64,000 bases of DNA from Epilithonimonas xixisoli. GTDB taxonomy: Bacteria > Bacteroidota > Bacteroidia > Flavobacteriales > Weeksellaceae. A program made the translations under genes and the position numbers. A model generated the notes under the pieces. The model did no database searches, was not told the origin of the DNA, and was given only the letters and a program-made list of their open reading frames with translations. Within the stretch, counting starts at the first letter, position 1. Each line of letters begins with the position of its first letter. Positions 27,045 through 36,398 of the stretch are shown here, piece by piece. Location: NCBI RefSeq assembly GCF_004365655.1, contig NZ_SOEO01000001.1, positions 1,054,001 to 1,118,000 on the forward strand, in the 5' to 3' direction.

Positions 27045-28571
27045 TCAATTCTTCAAAACCCCATATTCAGTGTCTTCAATAATATTGATATCAACAAAAT
27101 TCTCCGCATTTTTTATCAATCGTCTGCAATCAGGACTAAGATGTTTAAGGCGAATCGTTTTCCCTTGAGAGTGATAACGCTCAGTCAGTTTATTCAGAAT
27201 ATCAATCGCAGACATATCCACAACACGACTTTCCCTGAAATCAATAATCACTTCTTTTGGGTCATCCATCACATCAAATTTCTCAGCAAAAGTAGTTGTC
27301 GAACCAAAAAATAAAGGTCCAAAAATCTCGTAATGTTTCACACCATTATCATCAATATATTTCCTCGCTCTGATTCTTTTCGCACTTTCCCAAGCAAAAA
27401 CCAAAGCAGAAATAATCACACCAATCAAAACGGCCAATGCCAAATTGTGAAGGAAAACGGTGATCAAAGTCACAACCACCATCACAAAAATATCAGACTT
27501 CGGAAATCTCTTGATCGCTTTGAAACTTGCCCACTCAAACGTTCCGATAGCAACCATGATCATTACGCCAACCAACGCTGCGACGGGCATTTTTCCAATT
27601 ACTGGTGCTCCAAAAAGAATGATAAAAAGAATAACCAAAGCAGCAATGATTCCAGATAATCTAGCTCTTGCGCCAGCAGAAAGATTGACCAAAGTCTGCG
27701 CAATCATTGGACAGCCGCCCATTCCGGTAAAGAATCCGTTGAGAATATTGGCTGTTCCTTGTGCGACGCATTCTCGGTTGCTGTTTCCTTTGGAATTTGT
27801 GATTTCATCAACCAGATTTAAGGTCAACAAACCTTCCGTCAATCCAACGGTTGACATGATCAATGCAAATGGAAAAATGACTTTCAAAACTTCAAAAGAC
27901 ATCTCAACATTAGGAATGTGAAACGGAGGAAAACCGCCAGCAATATTAGCAATATCACTCACTGTTTTAGTTTGAATTCCGAAAATCATTACCAAAGCAA
28001 AAGTAACAGCAATCGCCACCAATGAAGCTGGAATTTTCTTTGTCAATCTTGGAAATATTAATACGACAGAAATCGTCAACGCGACCAAGCCAAGCATTAT
28101 ATATAAAGGACTTCCAAACAACCAACTATTCGAACCTTGGATTTTAAACTGATTGATTTGCGACATAAAAATCACAATCGCCAAACCATTCACAAAGCCG
28201 TACATTACAGGTTGCGGAACAAGCCGAATGAATTTACCCAACTTAAAAATCCCGACCATAATCTGAATGATTCCAGCCAAAACGACGGTCGCAAAAACAT
28301 ATTCGATGCCGTGGGAAATCATCAATGGAATCAAAACAATCACAGTTGCGCCGGCGCCACCGGAAATCAAGCCCGGTCGTCCGCCAAAAATTGCTGTGAC
28401 CAATCCCATGATAAAAGCGGCGTACAAACCTGTCAATGGTGAAAATCCAGCAAGAATCGCAAACGATAAGGATTCCGGGATCATCGTCATTGCAACGGTT
28501 AATCCTGCGAATATTTCGTTTCTATAATTTACTTTTTGAGAGAAATCAAAAAGGTTGAGAACTTTCTGCAT
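27045..28571 (-). CDS. SulP-family anion transporter with STAS domain
   Basis: Inner-membrane transporter of 508 residues of the SLC26/SulP family, which move sulfate, bicarbonate or other anions. The N-terminal part shows GLTVAMTMIPESLSFAILAGFSPLTGLYAAF and GGRPGLISGGAGATVIV (first 20 residues of each motif in family form, residues about 22-85). The C-terminal STAS domain (about 400-500) includes EVIIDFRESRVVDMSAIDIL. The substrate cannot be read from the sequence; no cysA/cysN or carbonic anhydrase gene is adjacent. Confidence 0.9.
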   Translation of the reverse strand: MQKVLNLFDFSQKVNYRNEIFAGLTVAMTMIPESLSFAILAGFSPLTGLYAAFIMGLVTAIFGGRPGLISGGAGATVIVLIPLMISHGIEYVFATVVLAGIIQIMVGIFKLGKFIRLVPQPVMYGFVNGLAIVIFMSQINQFKIQGSNSWLFGSPLYIMLGLVALTISVVLIFPRLTKKIPASLVAIAVTFALVMIFGIQTKTVSDIANIAGGFPPFHIPNVEMSFEVLKVIFPFALIMSTVGLTEGLLTLNLVDEITNSKGNSNRECVAQGTANILNGFFTGMGGCPMIAQTLVNLSAGARARLSGIIAALVILFIILFGAPVIGKMPVAALVGVMIMVAIGTFEWASFKAIKRFPKSDIFVMVVVTLITVFLHNLALAVLIGVIISALVFAWESAKRIRARKYIDDNGVKHYEIFGPLFFGSTTTFAEKFDVMDDPKEVIIDFRESRVVDMSAIDILNKLTERYHSQGKTIRLKHLSPDCRRLIKNAENFVDINIIEDTEYGVLKN

Positions 28572-28710
28572 AAGAATTTGAAAATGCGAAATTAGGAAGA
28601 AACTTGTGAATTTAGTTGTAGAAGGAAATAATTAATTTTGTTCTAGATAAAGATGATTTTGCAGATTCGGTTTCATTAATAAAATGTGCTAAATCAGCGA
28701 GAATTTTAGA

Positions 28711-29895
28711 TTATTCAGACAATTTCATTTTCAGAAAATAAGCCAAGCCCAATCCAACCAAAACAATCGCAATGCTAAAGGGAAAAATATACGCCAACCC
28801 AAAAGCATCAGCCACACCGCCAATCAAAGGACCCGTGATTCCCAAAGAAATATCGATGAACAATCCATAACCAGCCAACGCCGAACCTTGATTGGATGAT
28901 GGAACAGTTTTCATCGCCATCACGCCCAAAGCTGGGAAAATCAATGAAAATCCTAATCCCGTAATTCCTGCGCCAACGAGAGCCAAATAAGGATGAGTCG
29001 CTAAACAAATGATGGTCAGACCCAATGTTTCAACCGTCAAACTGGCAATTGCGACATTGATTCCGCCAAATCTGTTAATTGCATTACTGAAAATCAATCT
29101 CGAAACGACGAACAAAATCCCGAAAACCGACAGACAAAGTGCGCCGTTTTCCCAATGGTGAAAATCGTAGTAAAGCGTGATGAATGTTGAAATCGTGGCA
29201 AATCCCAATCCCCCCAAAGCCAAACACATCCCAAAAGGCGCGACTTTTCCAAGCACGTTCCAGAAAGATTTTTGAGCTTCTTCAGATTTTTTGCCGGTTC
29301 GATTTTCTTTGGTTCTGGCGAAGAAATAGCCAATCAAGCCTAAAATGATAATCAGAATTCCCAATCCATAAAAACTGAAATTCTTCACAATCACAACGCC
29401 CAAAGACGCACCCAGAGCCAAAGCGCCGTAACACGCAACGCCGTTGTAAGAAATTATTTTTGCGGTATGTTTTTCACCAAGACTCATAATCGCCCAATTG
29501 ATGGGACTTGCGCCAATCATTCCTTCTGCAGAACCAGTCAGCAAACGGGTGAAAATCAGGAAAACCAAACTCGTGATAGGAGAGAACTTAAAGTAAAACG
29601 CCATTATCAAAATAATTCCGGTCACTGAAAACCCCAACATACTTCCCAGAACTGCTGGTTTTGGACCTTTGTTATCCACTATTTTGCCAGAATAAGCGCG
29701 CATCACAAATGTCATCACATATTGCAAACTAATCACAATTCCCGCTACCAACATACTGAATCCCAAACCTTGATGAATGAAAATCGGTAAAACGGAAAGC
29801 GATAATCCGATAATGAAATAACCAATAAACGTGAAAATAATATATGAAATAAGGGAAAGTGAACTGTTCCGTGTGTTGTCAATCGTTGCATCCAT
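28711..29895 (-). CDS. MFS transporter
   Basis: A 394-residue major facilitator with 12 predicted membrane segments. The frame is open from a TTG at 29919, but that codon lies in a TAATTTTG promoter element, so the ATG at 29895 (MDATIDNTRNSS) is the real start. The motif-A-like loop is YSGKIVDNKGPKPAVLGSM after helix 2. Sequence character resembles the YhhS/arabinose-efflux-like branch of the MFS, an efflux group of uncertain substrate. No partner genes are adjacent. Confidence 0.88.
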   Translation of the reverse strand: MDATIDNTRNSSLSLISYIIFTFIGYFIIGLSLSVLPIFIHQGLGFSMLVAGIVISLQYVMTFVMRAYSGKIVDNKGPKPAVLGSMLGFSVTGIILIMAFYFKFSPITSLVFLIFTRLLTGSAEGMIGASPINWAIMSLGEKHTAKIISYNGVACYGALALGASLGVVIVKNFSFYGLGILIIILGLIGYFFARTKENRTGKKSEEAQKSFWNVLGKVAPFGMCLALGGLGFATISTFITLYYDFHHWENGALCLSVFGILFVVSRLIFSNAINRFGGINVAIASLTVETLGLTIICLATHPYLALVGAGITGLGFSLIFPALGVMAMKTVPSSNQGSALAGYGLFIDISLGITGPLIGGVADAFGLAYIFPFSIAIVLVGLGLAYFLKMKLSE

Positions 29896-29916
29896 ATCAT
29901 TAAAAATATCAAGATG

Positions 29917-29924
29917 CAAAATTA
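29917..29924 (-). promoter_or_regulatory. Promoter -7 element of the MFS gene
   Basis: Minus-strand TAATTTTG, a full TAnnTTTG match, 22 bases before the ATG at 29895. It excludes the upstream TTG as a start. Confidence 0.55.
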
Positions 29925-30078
29925 CCCCACAATTATTTCTTAGACAGCGGTTTTTTGGTTAATAAATTGATAATTTTTTATAGATGAAATCAATAATCAC
30001 CGTCAGATATATAGAAAAATCTGTAACTTTCGGCTTCTAACTCAAATTAGACTAATTTAAAACTAATTTTAACCCATA

Positions 30079-30879
30079 ATGACGAAGCTTCAGAAGTTAA
30101 AAAACGCCATTCAGTACATCATTAAAGAACCAAGTTTACTCAATATTATTCTCGATTTGAATGATATTAGAAAACAGGAATTTGAAAAAAGGTATCCTCA
30201 ATTTTTGAGTCTTCCAGAAGTTTCTCTGGACGAGATATCGGGTGGAAATTTTGAAGCTGATATTGATTTGTGCATTTTGGATGGTGGTTCACTTCCTACA
30301 GATTTGGCTTTGTTAAAGACTTTAGCGAAAGGAAAAGAATCTTATTTCGAGATTGGAACTTGGCGAGGCGAAAGTGTTTGGAACGTTGCCAAAGAAATCG
30401 ATGATTGTACAACGCTCAACCTTTCAAAACAAGAAATGGAAGCGATGGGTTGGAATAAAAGATATGCGGAACTTCACGGTATTTTGTCCAAGAAAAATCC
30501 AAAAATCCTTCATCTGGAAGGCAATACCAAAACCTATAATTTTGCTGGATTGAATAAAAAATATGATTTGATTTTCATCGATGGTGACCATTCTTATGAG
30601 ATGGTAAAACACGATACAGAAAAGGTTTTCCAACATTTGGTCCACGATGAAACTGTGGTGGTTTGGCACGATTACGCCTACAATCCTGAGAAAATCCGAT
30701 ACGAAGTTTTCAAAGCGATTTTGGATGCGTTGCCGAAAGAACTGCATCAAAATCTTTATCATCCACAAAATACAATGTGCGCTATTTTTACCAAGAAAAA
30801 ATACAAAACTTCAACGTTTGAAAGTCCGAAAACACCAGAAGTTTTATTTGAAGTGAAATTAAAATCAAATCAATTTTAA
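30079..30879 (+). CDS. Class I SAM-dependent methyltransferase
   Basis: A 266-residue cytoplasmic protein of the Methyltransf_24-like group. Motif I is SYFEIGTWRGESVWNVAKEI (about residues 92-111). Motif IV is the LIFIDGDHSYEMVKHDTEKV region (about 170-190), followed by VVVWHDYAY. The substrate is unknown; members often act on glycan or small-molecule intermediates. The stop codon is one base from the TTG start of a GT2 glycosyltransferase, so the two are coupled and may modify the same surface glycan (inference). Confidence 0.85.
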   Translation: MTKLQKLKNAIQYIIKEPSLLNIILDLNDIRKQEFEKRYPQFLSLPEVSLDEISGGNFEADIDLCILDGGSLPTDLALLKTLAKGKESYFEIGTWRGESVWNVAKEIDDCTTLNLSKQEMEAMGWNKRYAELHGILSKKNPKILHLEGNTKTYNFAGLNKKYDLIFIDGDHSYEMVKHDTEKVFQHLVHDETVVVWHDYAYNPEKIRYEVFKAILDALPKELHQNLYHPQNTMCAIFTKKKYKTSTFESPKTPEVLFEVKLKSNQF

Positions 30880-30880
30880 T

Positions 30881-31792
30881 TTGAAATTTCTCATCATTAT
30901 TCCCACTCACAACGAAGAACAGAGCGTTGCTTCGTGTTTGGAATCTTTGCAAAAGCAGAGTTTTCAGGACTTTACCTGTGTGGTTGTGAATGATGGTTCT
31001 ACGGATAAAACCAAAGAAATCATTAATAGTTTCAAGGTTCAAGATTCAAGGTTCAGAGTTTTAAGCTTAGAAAAATCAGAACATTCTCCTGGCGCAAAAG
31101 TGGTGCGGACCTTTAACAAAGGATTGGAATCTGTGGATTGGAAAAGTTTTGATGTGATTTGCAAGTACGACGCAGACATTGTTTTTCCACGAAATTATCT
31201 TGAAAAAGTCAATCGGGTTTTTGAAGAAAATCCAAAAGCTGGATTGGTTTCCGGTTTGGTTTACATTAGAAATTACAAACAAAATCCACAGATTAAAAAC
31301 CTGAAATTACCGAGTGAAAATCTCTTAGATTTTAATAATAAAAATCACGATTGGGTTTTCGAAAATCTATCATCCAAAAATCACGTTCGTGGTCCGATTA
31401 AGGCTTACAGAAAGGAGTGTTTTGAAGCTATGAATGGACTTCGACCAGTTTTGGGCTGGGACAATTTGGATGTTTTGTTGGCGAAAAAAAATGATTGGGA
31501 AGTTGTGACTATTAAATATATTTGGGTAAAACATTTGCGCCCAACGGCTTATAAATACAAAGATCAGAAGGCAGAAAAACTCGGACAATATTTTTACAAT
31601 ATTGGTTTGAGTTTGCCTTTGGCGATGATTTCTTCTGCAAAATCCAGTTTCAAAAATCGTTCTGCAAAAGGGTTTTTCATCACAATTAATTCTTTTTTGA
31701 AACAGAATGAAAAACGGGAATTAAGCAAAGATGAAATTAAATTTATAAGAAATCTGCGTTGGAAAGAGTTCTTCAAAAACTTCGGCTTGTAA
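30881..31792 (+). CDS. Glycosyltransferase family 2
   Basis: A 303-residue GT-A-fold transferase. It must use a TTG start at 30881, since the family N-terminus MKFLIIIPTHNEEQSVASCL begins exactly there and no ATG is in range. The nucleotide-sugar motifs are VVNDGSTDKTKEI and the metal-binding CKYDADIVFPRNYLEKV (DAD = DxD). The acceptor-side motif is GPIKAYRKECFEAMNG...GWDNLD. Donor and acceptor are unknown. It is co-transcribed with the methyltransferase one base upstream. Confidence 0.9.
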   Translation: MKFLIIIPTHNEEQSVASCLESLQKQSFQDFTCVVVNDGSTDKTKEIINSFKVQDSRFRVLSLEKSEHSPGAKVVRTFNKGLESVDWKSFDVICKYDADIVFPRNYLEKVNRVFEENPKAGLVSGLVYIRNYKQNPQIKNLKLPSENLLDFNNKNHDWVFENLSSKNHVRGPIKAYRKECFEAMNGLRPVLGWDNLDVLLAKKNDWEVVTIKYIWVKHLRPTAYKYKDQKAEKLGQYFYNIGLSLPLAMISSAKSSFKNRSAKGFFITINSFLKQNEKRELSKDEIKFIRNLRWKEFFKNFGL

Positions 31793-31980
31793 GTTTTCCA
31801 TATTCTCTTTCAATTTATTATGATTTTTGCGCTTCTGTATTTGAAGATACAAAATGATTCTACTTTTATTCATCATTAAATGTTAAGCAGATATCAATCA
31901 AATTATTTTGAATCATTTCAAAAAAAATTGTGACTTTGTTTTAAAAATCTTTTCAAAGTCAACGAAAAAATATCTAAATT

Positions 31981-32007
31981 GAGCCTTTACTTCAAAAGGC
32001 TTTTTTT
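31981..32007 (+). terminator. Terminator-like hairpin touching the next start codon
   Basis: A 7-bp stem (AGCCTTT 31982-31988 with AAAGGCT 31995-32001), 6-base loop and seven T's ending at 32007, directly before the ATG at 32008. It may end the upstream glycosyltransferase transcript or attenuate the nuclease gene. A second inverted repeat (GACTTTG 31932-31938 with CAAAGTC 31954-31960) lies just upstream. Confidence 0.55.
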
Positions 32008-34701
32008 ATGCAGTTTCTCCAAAGGATTATTTCAGAATTATTAGAAAATCACAAAGACCTTTCGGGCTTAGACATTGTTTTACCCGGAAAACGTCCAATG
32101 GTCTTCATCAAAAGGATCTTGCAGGAAAAGCAGTACCAAGGCCTTTTGCCCAACTTCGTGACGATAGACGAACTCATCGCAGAACTTTCTGAAGATTTGG
32201 AAGTAAAAGGAATCGCACTCTGGCTTTTCGCTTTCCGAACCTATCAGAAGGTAGATGCTTCCGAAGATTTCTCAGGCTTCCTGAAATGGTTTCCAACACT
32301 CCAAAAAGATTGGGATGATATGATGAAATTCTCAGAAAATGACCAAAAGATTCTTGAATGGATGTTGGATGAAGAGCGCATTAAAAACTGGGGCGAAGAC
32401 CTTGGCGATGATGATAATGCAAGAAAGAGAAACCTCAATTTCTGGCGAAAAATGAACGAGTTTCTACCACTTCTGAAATCAGATTTAAAGAAAGAAAATC
32501 TCGCAACTGCAGGAATGATCTATCAGGAAGCTTTTTCCAAATTAGAAAATTTCGCAAAATCGACTCAGAATCATTTTGTTTTCTGCGGTTTCAATGCGCT
32601 ATCAAGAGTCGAGGAACAACTTGTAAGAAAATTACTGCAATGGAACAAAGCTGAAACCTATTTCCAAGCCGACAAATATTACATTGACGATGCAAGACAG
32701 GAATCCGGAAAGTTCCTCAGAGACACCATCAAATGGAAAGAATTTGACCTTTACAGAAACTTTAATTGGATTGATGATCAATTCTCTCAACCAAAAAGCA
32801 TTAAAACTTATGAAGTTTCCGGAAACATCGTTCAGGCAAAAGTTCTCCCTGAAATTCTGAAGAAAATTCCAAAAGAAGAATTATCAGAAACAGCTTTGGT
32901 CTTGTTGGATGAGAATCTTCTGCCAGCCGTTTTGGACAGTTTAACTTCAGTTGAAAGTGTTAACATTACGATGGGCTTTCCATTGAAAAATTTGTCATTT
33001 AGCAATGCGATCAAAAAACTATTTTACCTTCAAAAACAACAGGAAAAAAAGTCTTCCAGCTATTATTACGCCGATGTCTTACCAATTTTGGAAGAACTTC
33101 CGAATGATGAAATAGACAGCGCGGTCATTCAGGAATTTATTGCCAAAATCGAAGAAAGAAACATTGTTTATATTTCCAAAAATCTATTGGCAGAATTACT
33201 TGGAAAACTCAGTTATTTTCAATTGCTTCAAAAACCGGAATCAACTCAAAATTTTCTGGATCTTTTAATTAAATTCTGCTATGAATTGAAATTCAAAGAG
33301 TTGGATGATATTCAATATGAGAATGTGGCGCATTTTGAAAAGGTTTTCAAAGTCATCAAAAACCAATTGTTGCCTTATAAAATCGAAATTAAAATTGAGA
33401 CTTTGGAAGTTCTCATCAATCAGTTGGTCAACACAGAAAGCATTGATTTTGTGGGAGAACCATTGGCCGGATTTCAAATTATGGGATTGTTGGAAACCCG
33501 ACTTTTGAATTTTAAAAATATCATTCTCCTTTCCGTTAACGAAGGGAAATTGCCATTAGGAAATACCCAAAATACTTACATTCCGTTTGATGTCCGCAAA
33601 AATTTTGGACTGAATACTTTTCTGGAAAATGACAGTATTTACGCTTACCATTTTTATAGATTAATTCAAAATTCAGAGAATGTGCATTTGCTTTACAACG
33701 CTTTGAGTTCTGGTGTAAACACTGGTGAGAAAAGCCGATTTATCACTCAACTCGAAATGGAAAGTCCACACCAAATCGAACACATTATCATTGAAAATAC
33801 TTCTGAAACAATTTCTCAAGAGCTAATGAAAATCGAGAAGAATGAAGCGGTAATTCAACTTTTAAACGAATGGAAAAACCGCGTTTCTGCTTCACATCTT
33901 GTGACCTATCTCTATAATCCAATTGATTTTTATCTCAATCAAATCCTAAAAACGAGAGAAACCAACGAAATCGAAGAAGAACTTTCACAAAGAAATTATG
34001 GGAATTTGGTTCATTATGCTTTGCAGTTTTTGCATGAACCAATCAAAGGTAAAATTCTATCAATTAATGATTTAGAAGATTTACTTCAAAAAGTGGATGA
34101 ATCTATTGAAGATGCGATTGATAAACTAAAACACCAATCCGAATTCTATGAACGCGGAATGAATTTCATTCATAAAGAAATCGCCAAAAGGGTAGTGCGT
34201 AACATTGTAGAATATGATTTGGAATTGGTGAAAAATGGTTCAGCATTAGAGATCATCGACCTTGAAAAAGAAATCAATTGTGATTTTTATCTTGATGAAA
34301 ACCGAACCGACAAAATCAGTTTCTACGGTTTCATCGACAGAATTGACCGCTTGGACGGAGTAACTCGAGTGATTGATTACAAAACGGCGAAACCAAAAAA
34401 ATTAACCGTTAGTTTAGGAAAGAATAAGGAAGAAAAATTGCCGGAATTATTTTTTAATGATGATTACAAACAAGCTTTACAACTTTCGATTTATAAATAT
34501 TGCATCACCAATTCTTTAAATATTAAACCAGAAAATGTGGAAACCGCCATTTGGTCTTTCGCAGAAGTGAATAACGGTCCGCAAAACCTTAATTTCATTG
34601 ATATTGAAGATTCTGAAGTAGAAGATTCTATCAGAAATTTGATTGCTGAAATCTTGAATCCTGAAGTTCCTTTTGAAGAAAAGGAAAAAGTGAGTTGGTA
34701 A
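32008..34701 (+). CDS. AddB-like PD-(D/E)XK exonuclease with degenerate helicase region
   Basis: An 897-residue protein resembling the AddB/RexB subunit of the AddAB recombination nuclease. No Walker A motif is seen near the N-terminus, where the family-like segment is DIVLPGKRPMVFIKRILQEK. The C-terminal nuclease domain (about 640-895) is intact: RNYGNLVHYALQFLHEP, then GFIDRIDRLDGVTRVIDYKT (Asp and the D-Y-K core), then QLSIYKYC. AddB proteins work with an AddA helicase in double-strand break repair; no addA is in the window. The start lies right after a terminator-like hairpin. Confidence 0.88.
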   Translation: MQFLQRIISELLENHKDLSGLDIVLPGKRPMVFIKRILQEKQYQGLLPNFVTIDELIAELSEDLEVKGIALWLFAFRTYQKVDASEDFSGFLKWFPTLQKDWDDMMKFSENDQKILEWMLDEERIKNWGEDLGDDDNARKRNLNFWRKMNEFLPLLKSDLKKENLATAGMIYQEAFSKLENFAKSTQNHFVFCGFNALSRVEEQLVRKLLQWNKAETYFQADKYYIDDARQESGKFLRDTIKWKEFDLYRNFNWIDDQFSQPKSIKTYEVSGNIVQAKVLPEILKKIPKEELSETALVLLDENLLPAVLDSLTSVESVNITMGFPLKNLSFSNAIKKLFYLQKQQEKKSSSYYYADVLPILEELPNDEIDSAVIQEFIAKIEERNIVYISKNLLAELLGKLSYFQLLQKPESTQNFLDLLIKFCYELKFKELDDIQYENVAHFEKVFKVIKNQLLPYKIEIKIETLEVLINQLVNTESIDFVGEPLAGFQIMGLLETRLLNFKNIILLSVNEGKLPLGNTQNTYIPFDVRKNFGLNTFLENDSIYAYHFYRLIQNSENVHLLYNALSSGVNTGEKSRFITQLEMESPHQIEHIIIENTSETISQELMKIEKNEAVIQLLNEWKNRVSASHLVTYLYNPIDFYLNQILKTRETNEIEEELSQRNYGNLVHYALQFLHEPIKGKILSINDLEDLLQKVDESIEDAIDKLKHQSEFYERGMNFIHKEIAKRVVRNIVEYDLELVKNGSALEIIDLEKEINCDFYLDENRTDKISFYGFIDRIDRLDGVTRVIDYKTAKPKKLTVSLGKNKEEKLPELFFNDDYKQALQLSIYKYCITNSLNIKPENVETAIWSFAEVNNGPQNLNFIDIEDSEVEDSIRNLIAEILNPEVPFEEKEKVSW

Positions 34702-34723
34702 CTCATAGCATTATCTTAAAACA

Positions 34724-34798
34724 CAATTTTGTCATTCCGAAGGAATCCAAACTGTTTTATTTTCAGCGTGTTTAGATTCCTCCGGAATGACAAAATTG
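34724..34798. repeat. 75-bp palindromic spacer element
   Basis: Two 29-base arms, 34724-34752 and 34770-34798, are reverse complements with only two mismatches, around a 17-base loop. The arms contain GTCATTCCGAAGGAATCC. It fills the spacer between the convergent nuclease and amidase genes and looks like a mobile or REP-type palindrome. It may also stop transcription from both sides. No transposase is present. Confidence 0.75.
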
Positions 34799-34817
34799 AA
34801 AATAATCTCAAATCATA

Positions 34818-35468
34818 TCAAGGCTGGCTTTTCAATTTCAGATCCGTCACTTTAGCTCTTACTTTTTTCATAAAGTCATCACCCGGATCTGCTTTTCCTG
34901 TAAAATATTTCGGATCAGATTCTTTCCAAAGTTTTGAGTTTCGGAAAACGCCATATTCGGAATGTCCGATGAGATATTCAATCGGATATTTTTTTGCAAG
35001 ATATTCTACTAATTCTGCATTGGCTTCAACTTGTTTATCAGTCAATGGTTGAGATTTGCTTCCGATATTTTCTACGCCGATGGCGCAATAATTCAGTCCA
35101 ATGGTGTGTCTGGCAAATAGTTCTGGATCTACCAATTGATAGATTGTTCCATCTCTATCGATGATGAAATGTGAAGAGACATTTAGAGAACTTTGCTTTT
35201 TAAGCGTTGCTCTTTGATTCTCAAGATGTAGATTGTTGAAGTATTTGAAATTGGATTCCACAGTTCCGCCAGCTGTGTAATGCATCACGACGATTTTCGG
35301 TGTGATTTTCGGCGTTTTCTGATCTAAACCGTGGTGCTCTTTCATATATTCCAAACTCAATTTGATTTTTTCCTTAGAATAATCAATTGGTTTTTGAATG
35401 ATTTTTAAGTTTTGAGCTTGATATAGAAAGCAAAAACTCAGAAATAATATTTGAAAAAATTTAGTCAT
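34818..35468 (-). CDS. N-acetylmuramoyl-L-alanine amidase (amidase_2)
   Basis: A zinc amidase that cuts the bond between muramic acid and the peptide stem of peptidoglycan. The 216-residue protein starts at ATG 35468, six codons inside the open frame (which begins at a TTG), giving a signal peptide MTKFFQILFLSFCFLYQAQ. Features of the type 2 amidase/PGRP fold are VVMHYTAGGT (first Zn ligand), SSHFIIDRDGTIYQLV, RHTIGLNYCAIGVENIG and LIGHSEYGVFRNS (second Zn ligand region). It is probably periplasmic and acts in wall recycling or remodelling. The DUF1287 gene lies 55 bases upstream in the same direction. Confidence 0.92.
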   Translation of the reverse strand: MTKFFQILFLSFCFLYQAQNLKIIQKPIDYSKEKIKLSLEYMKEHHGLDQKTPKITPKIVVMHYTAGGTVESNFKYFNNLHLENQRATLKKQSSLNVSSHFIIDRDGTIYQLVDPELFARHTIGLNYCAIGVENIGSKSQPLTDKQVEANAELVEYLAKKYPIEYLIGHSEYGVFRNSKLWKESDPKYFTGKADPGDDFMKKVRAKVTDLKLKSQP

Positions 35469-35502
35469 AACTATTTTAAAGCACAAAAGTCACAAAAGTT
35501 TT

Positions 35503-35523
35503 TCATTTATCACTTATCATTTA
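35503..35523. repeat. Heptamer tandem repeat, three units
   Basis: TCATTTA, TCACTTA and TCATTTA run end to end at 35503-35523 and meet the stop codon of the DUF1287 gene (35524). The spacing is exactly 7 bases. The same heptamer family occurs as five units at 59379-59413. Confidence 0.75.
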
Positions 35524-36096
35524 TTATCGTTGATAAAAATAATGCCCCGTAATCGTCCAACTAAAGAGACAATCCTGTAAAACTTGTCCTGCGCCAATGT
35601 TATGTGAAATCAAATAACGTTTCCCATCCGCTGATTTTTGATTAACTACAATCCCGATATGTGTCAGATTTTTAGGCAAATCCCAAGTGACAATATCTCC
35701 AGGAACATAATCTTTTGCATCATTCGTAATCGGTTTTACCTTCCCAAATCTTGAAAAGAAAACCATCAGATTTGGAACACGTCTGTGGTCGATATTGGTA
35801 TCTGGTCTTTTCAGTCCCCATTTTTTAGGATATTTGGAGAAATTCTTCGCCATATCTTCGTGAACTTCCTTTTGCAAATCGATTCCCAATTTGCGGTAAG
35901 CACGAATTACAACATCGGTGCAAACACCTTTGTCAGCTGGAACATCGCCATTCGGATATTTCAGATTAAAATAAGTTGGGTCATAAACCACTTTGTCTTT
36001 AGTCAGGTTAATGGCTGCATTGGAAAGTTTGGTTTGAAAATTTTGTCCAAATATCGTAATGGAAACAAAGAATAGAATGGCGAAATATTTTTTCAT
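35524..36096 (-). CDS. DUF1287 domain protein, exported
   Basis: A 190-residue protein with a signal peptide (residues 1-19, ending FGQ) followed by a DUF1287 domain, a predicted NlpC/P60-like papain-fold hydrolase. The candidate active site is Cys in GVCTDVVIRAYRKLGIDLQ (about residue 59), with His in THIGIVVNQ (about 146) and a further His in LISHNIG. The gene precedes a peptidoglycan amidase in the same direction, so a cell-wall peptidase role fits, though activity is unproven for this family. Confidence 0.88.
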   Translation of the reverse strand: MKKYFAILFFVSITIFGQNFQTKLSNAAINLTKDKVVYDPTYFNLKYPNGDVPADKGVCTDVVIRAYRKLGIDLQKEVHEDMAKNFSKYPKKWGLKRPDTNIDHRRVPNLMVFFSRFGKVKPITNDAKDYVPGDIVTWDLPKNLTHIGIVVNQKSADGKRYLISHNIGAGQVLQDCLFSWTITGHYFYQR

Positions 36097-36148
36097 ATTA
36101 ATGATTGATTAGTTTGAATTATAATAAAAACAAGTTTACAAGAAATTA

Positions 36149-36294
36149 ACAAGTCGCTCCTACGGAGCTTTGTTTTTTGACAGCTTTTTTCTATTAACAG
36201 AAATCCCGACGGGATTAAATTCCTGCTCAGTTAGTAGCAATCTGTTAATAGATACAGTTTAGCATCGAACTAAAGCTCCGTAGGAGCGACCTGT
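36149..36294. repeat. MITE-like 146-bp element with nested inverted repeats
   Basis: The ends are 24-base terminal inverted repeats (36149-36172 and 36271-36294, 22 of 24 matching; core GTCGCTCCTACGGAGCTTT). Inside lies a second inverted pair (36190-36201 with 36241-36252; TCTATTAACAGA arm, one mismatch as G-T) and a small palindrome AATCCCGACGGGATT at 36202-36216. It has no coding potential. The layout suggests a non-autonomous mobile palindrome of the kind scattered in flavobacterial spacers. It makes up most of the 302-base gap between DUF1287 and the acyl-CoA dehydrogenase. Confidence 0.75.
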
Positions 36295-36341
36295 GATTAA
36301 ATTTTTAATATTACAATAATACACTTGCTATTGGAACGAAA

Positions 36342-36368
36342 AAACCTGCGAAAATATTCCGCAGGTTT
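36342..36368 (-). terminator. Rho-independent terminator after the acyl-CoA dehydrogenase gene
   Basis: A 9-bp stem (36342-36350 with 36360-36368; AAACCTGCG arm), 9-base loop; on the minus strand it is followed by a T-run. Confidence 0.88.
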
Positions 36369-36398
36369 CTGTTAAAAATATATAAGATTGATTTGGTC

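Noticed and set aside
27333-28527. Rightward frames opposite the SulP gene (for example 27460-27921)
   Set aside because: They are shadows of a well-supported membrane transporter on the other strand and give low-complexity products.
29896-29919. TTG start of the MFS gene
   Set aside because: The codon lies in a TAATTTTG promoter element and an ATG follows 8 codons later.
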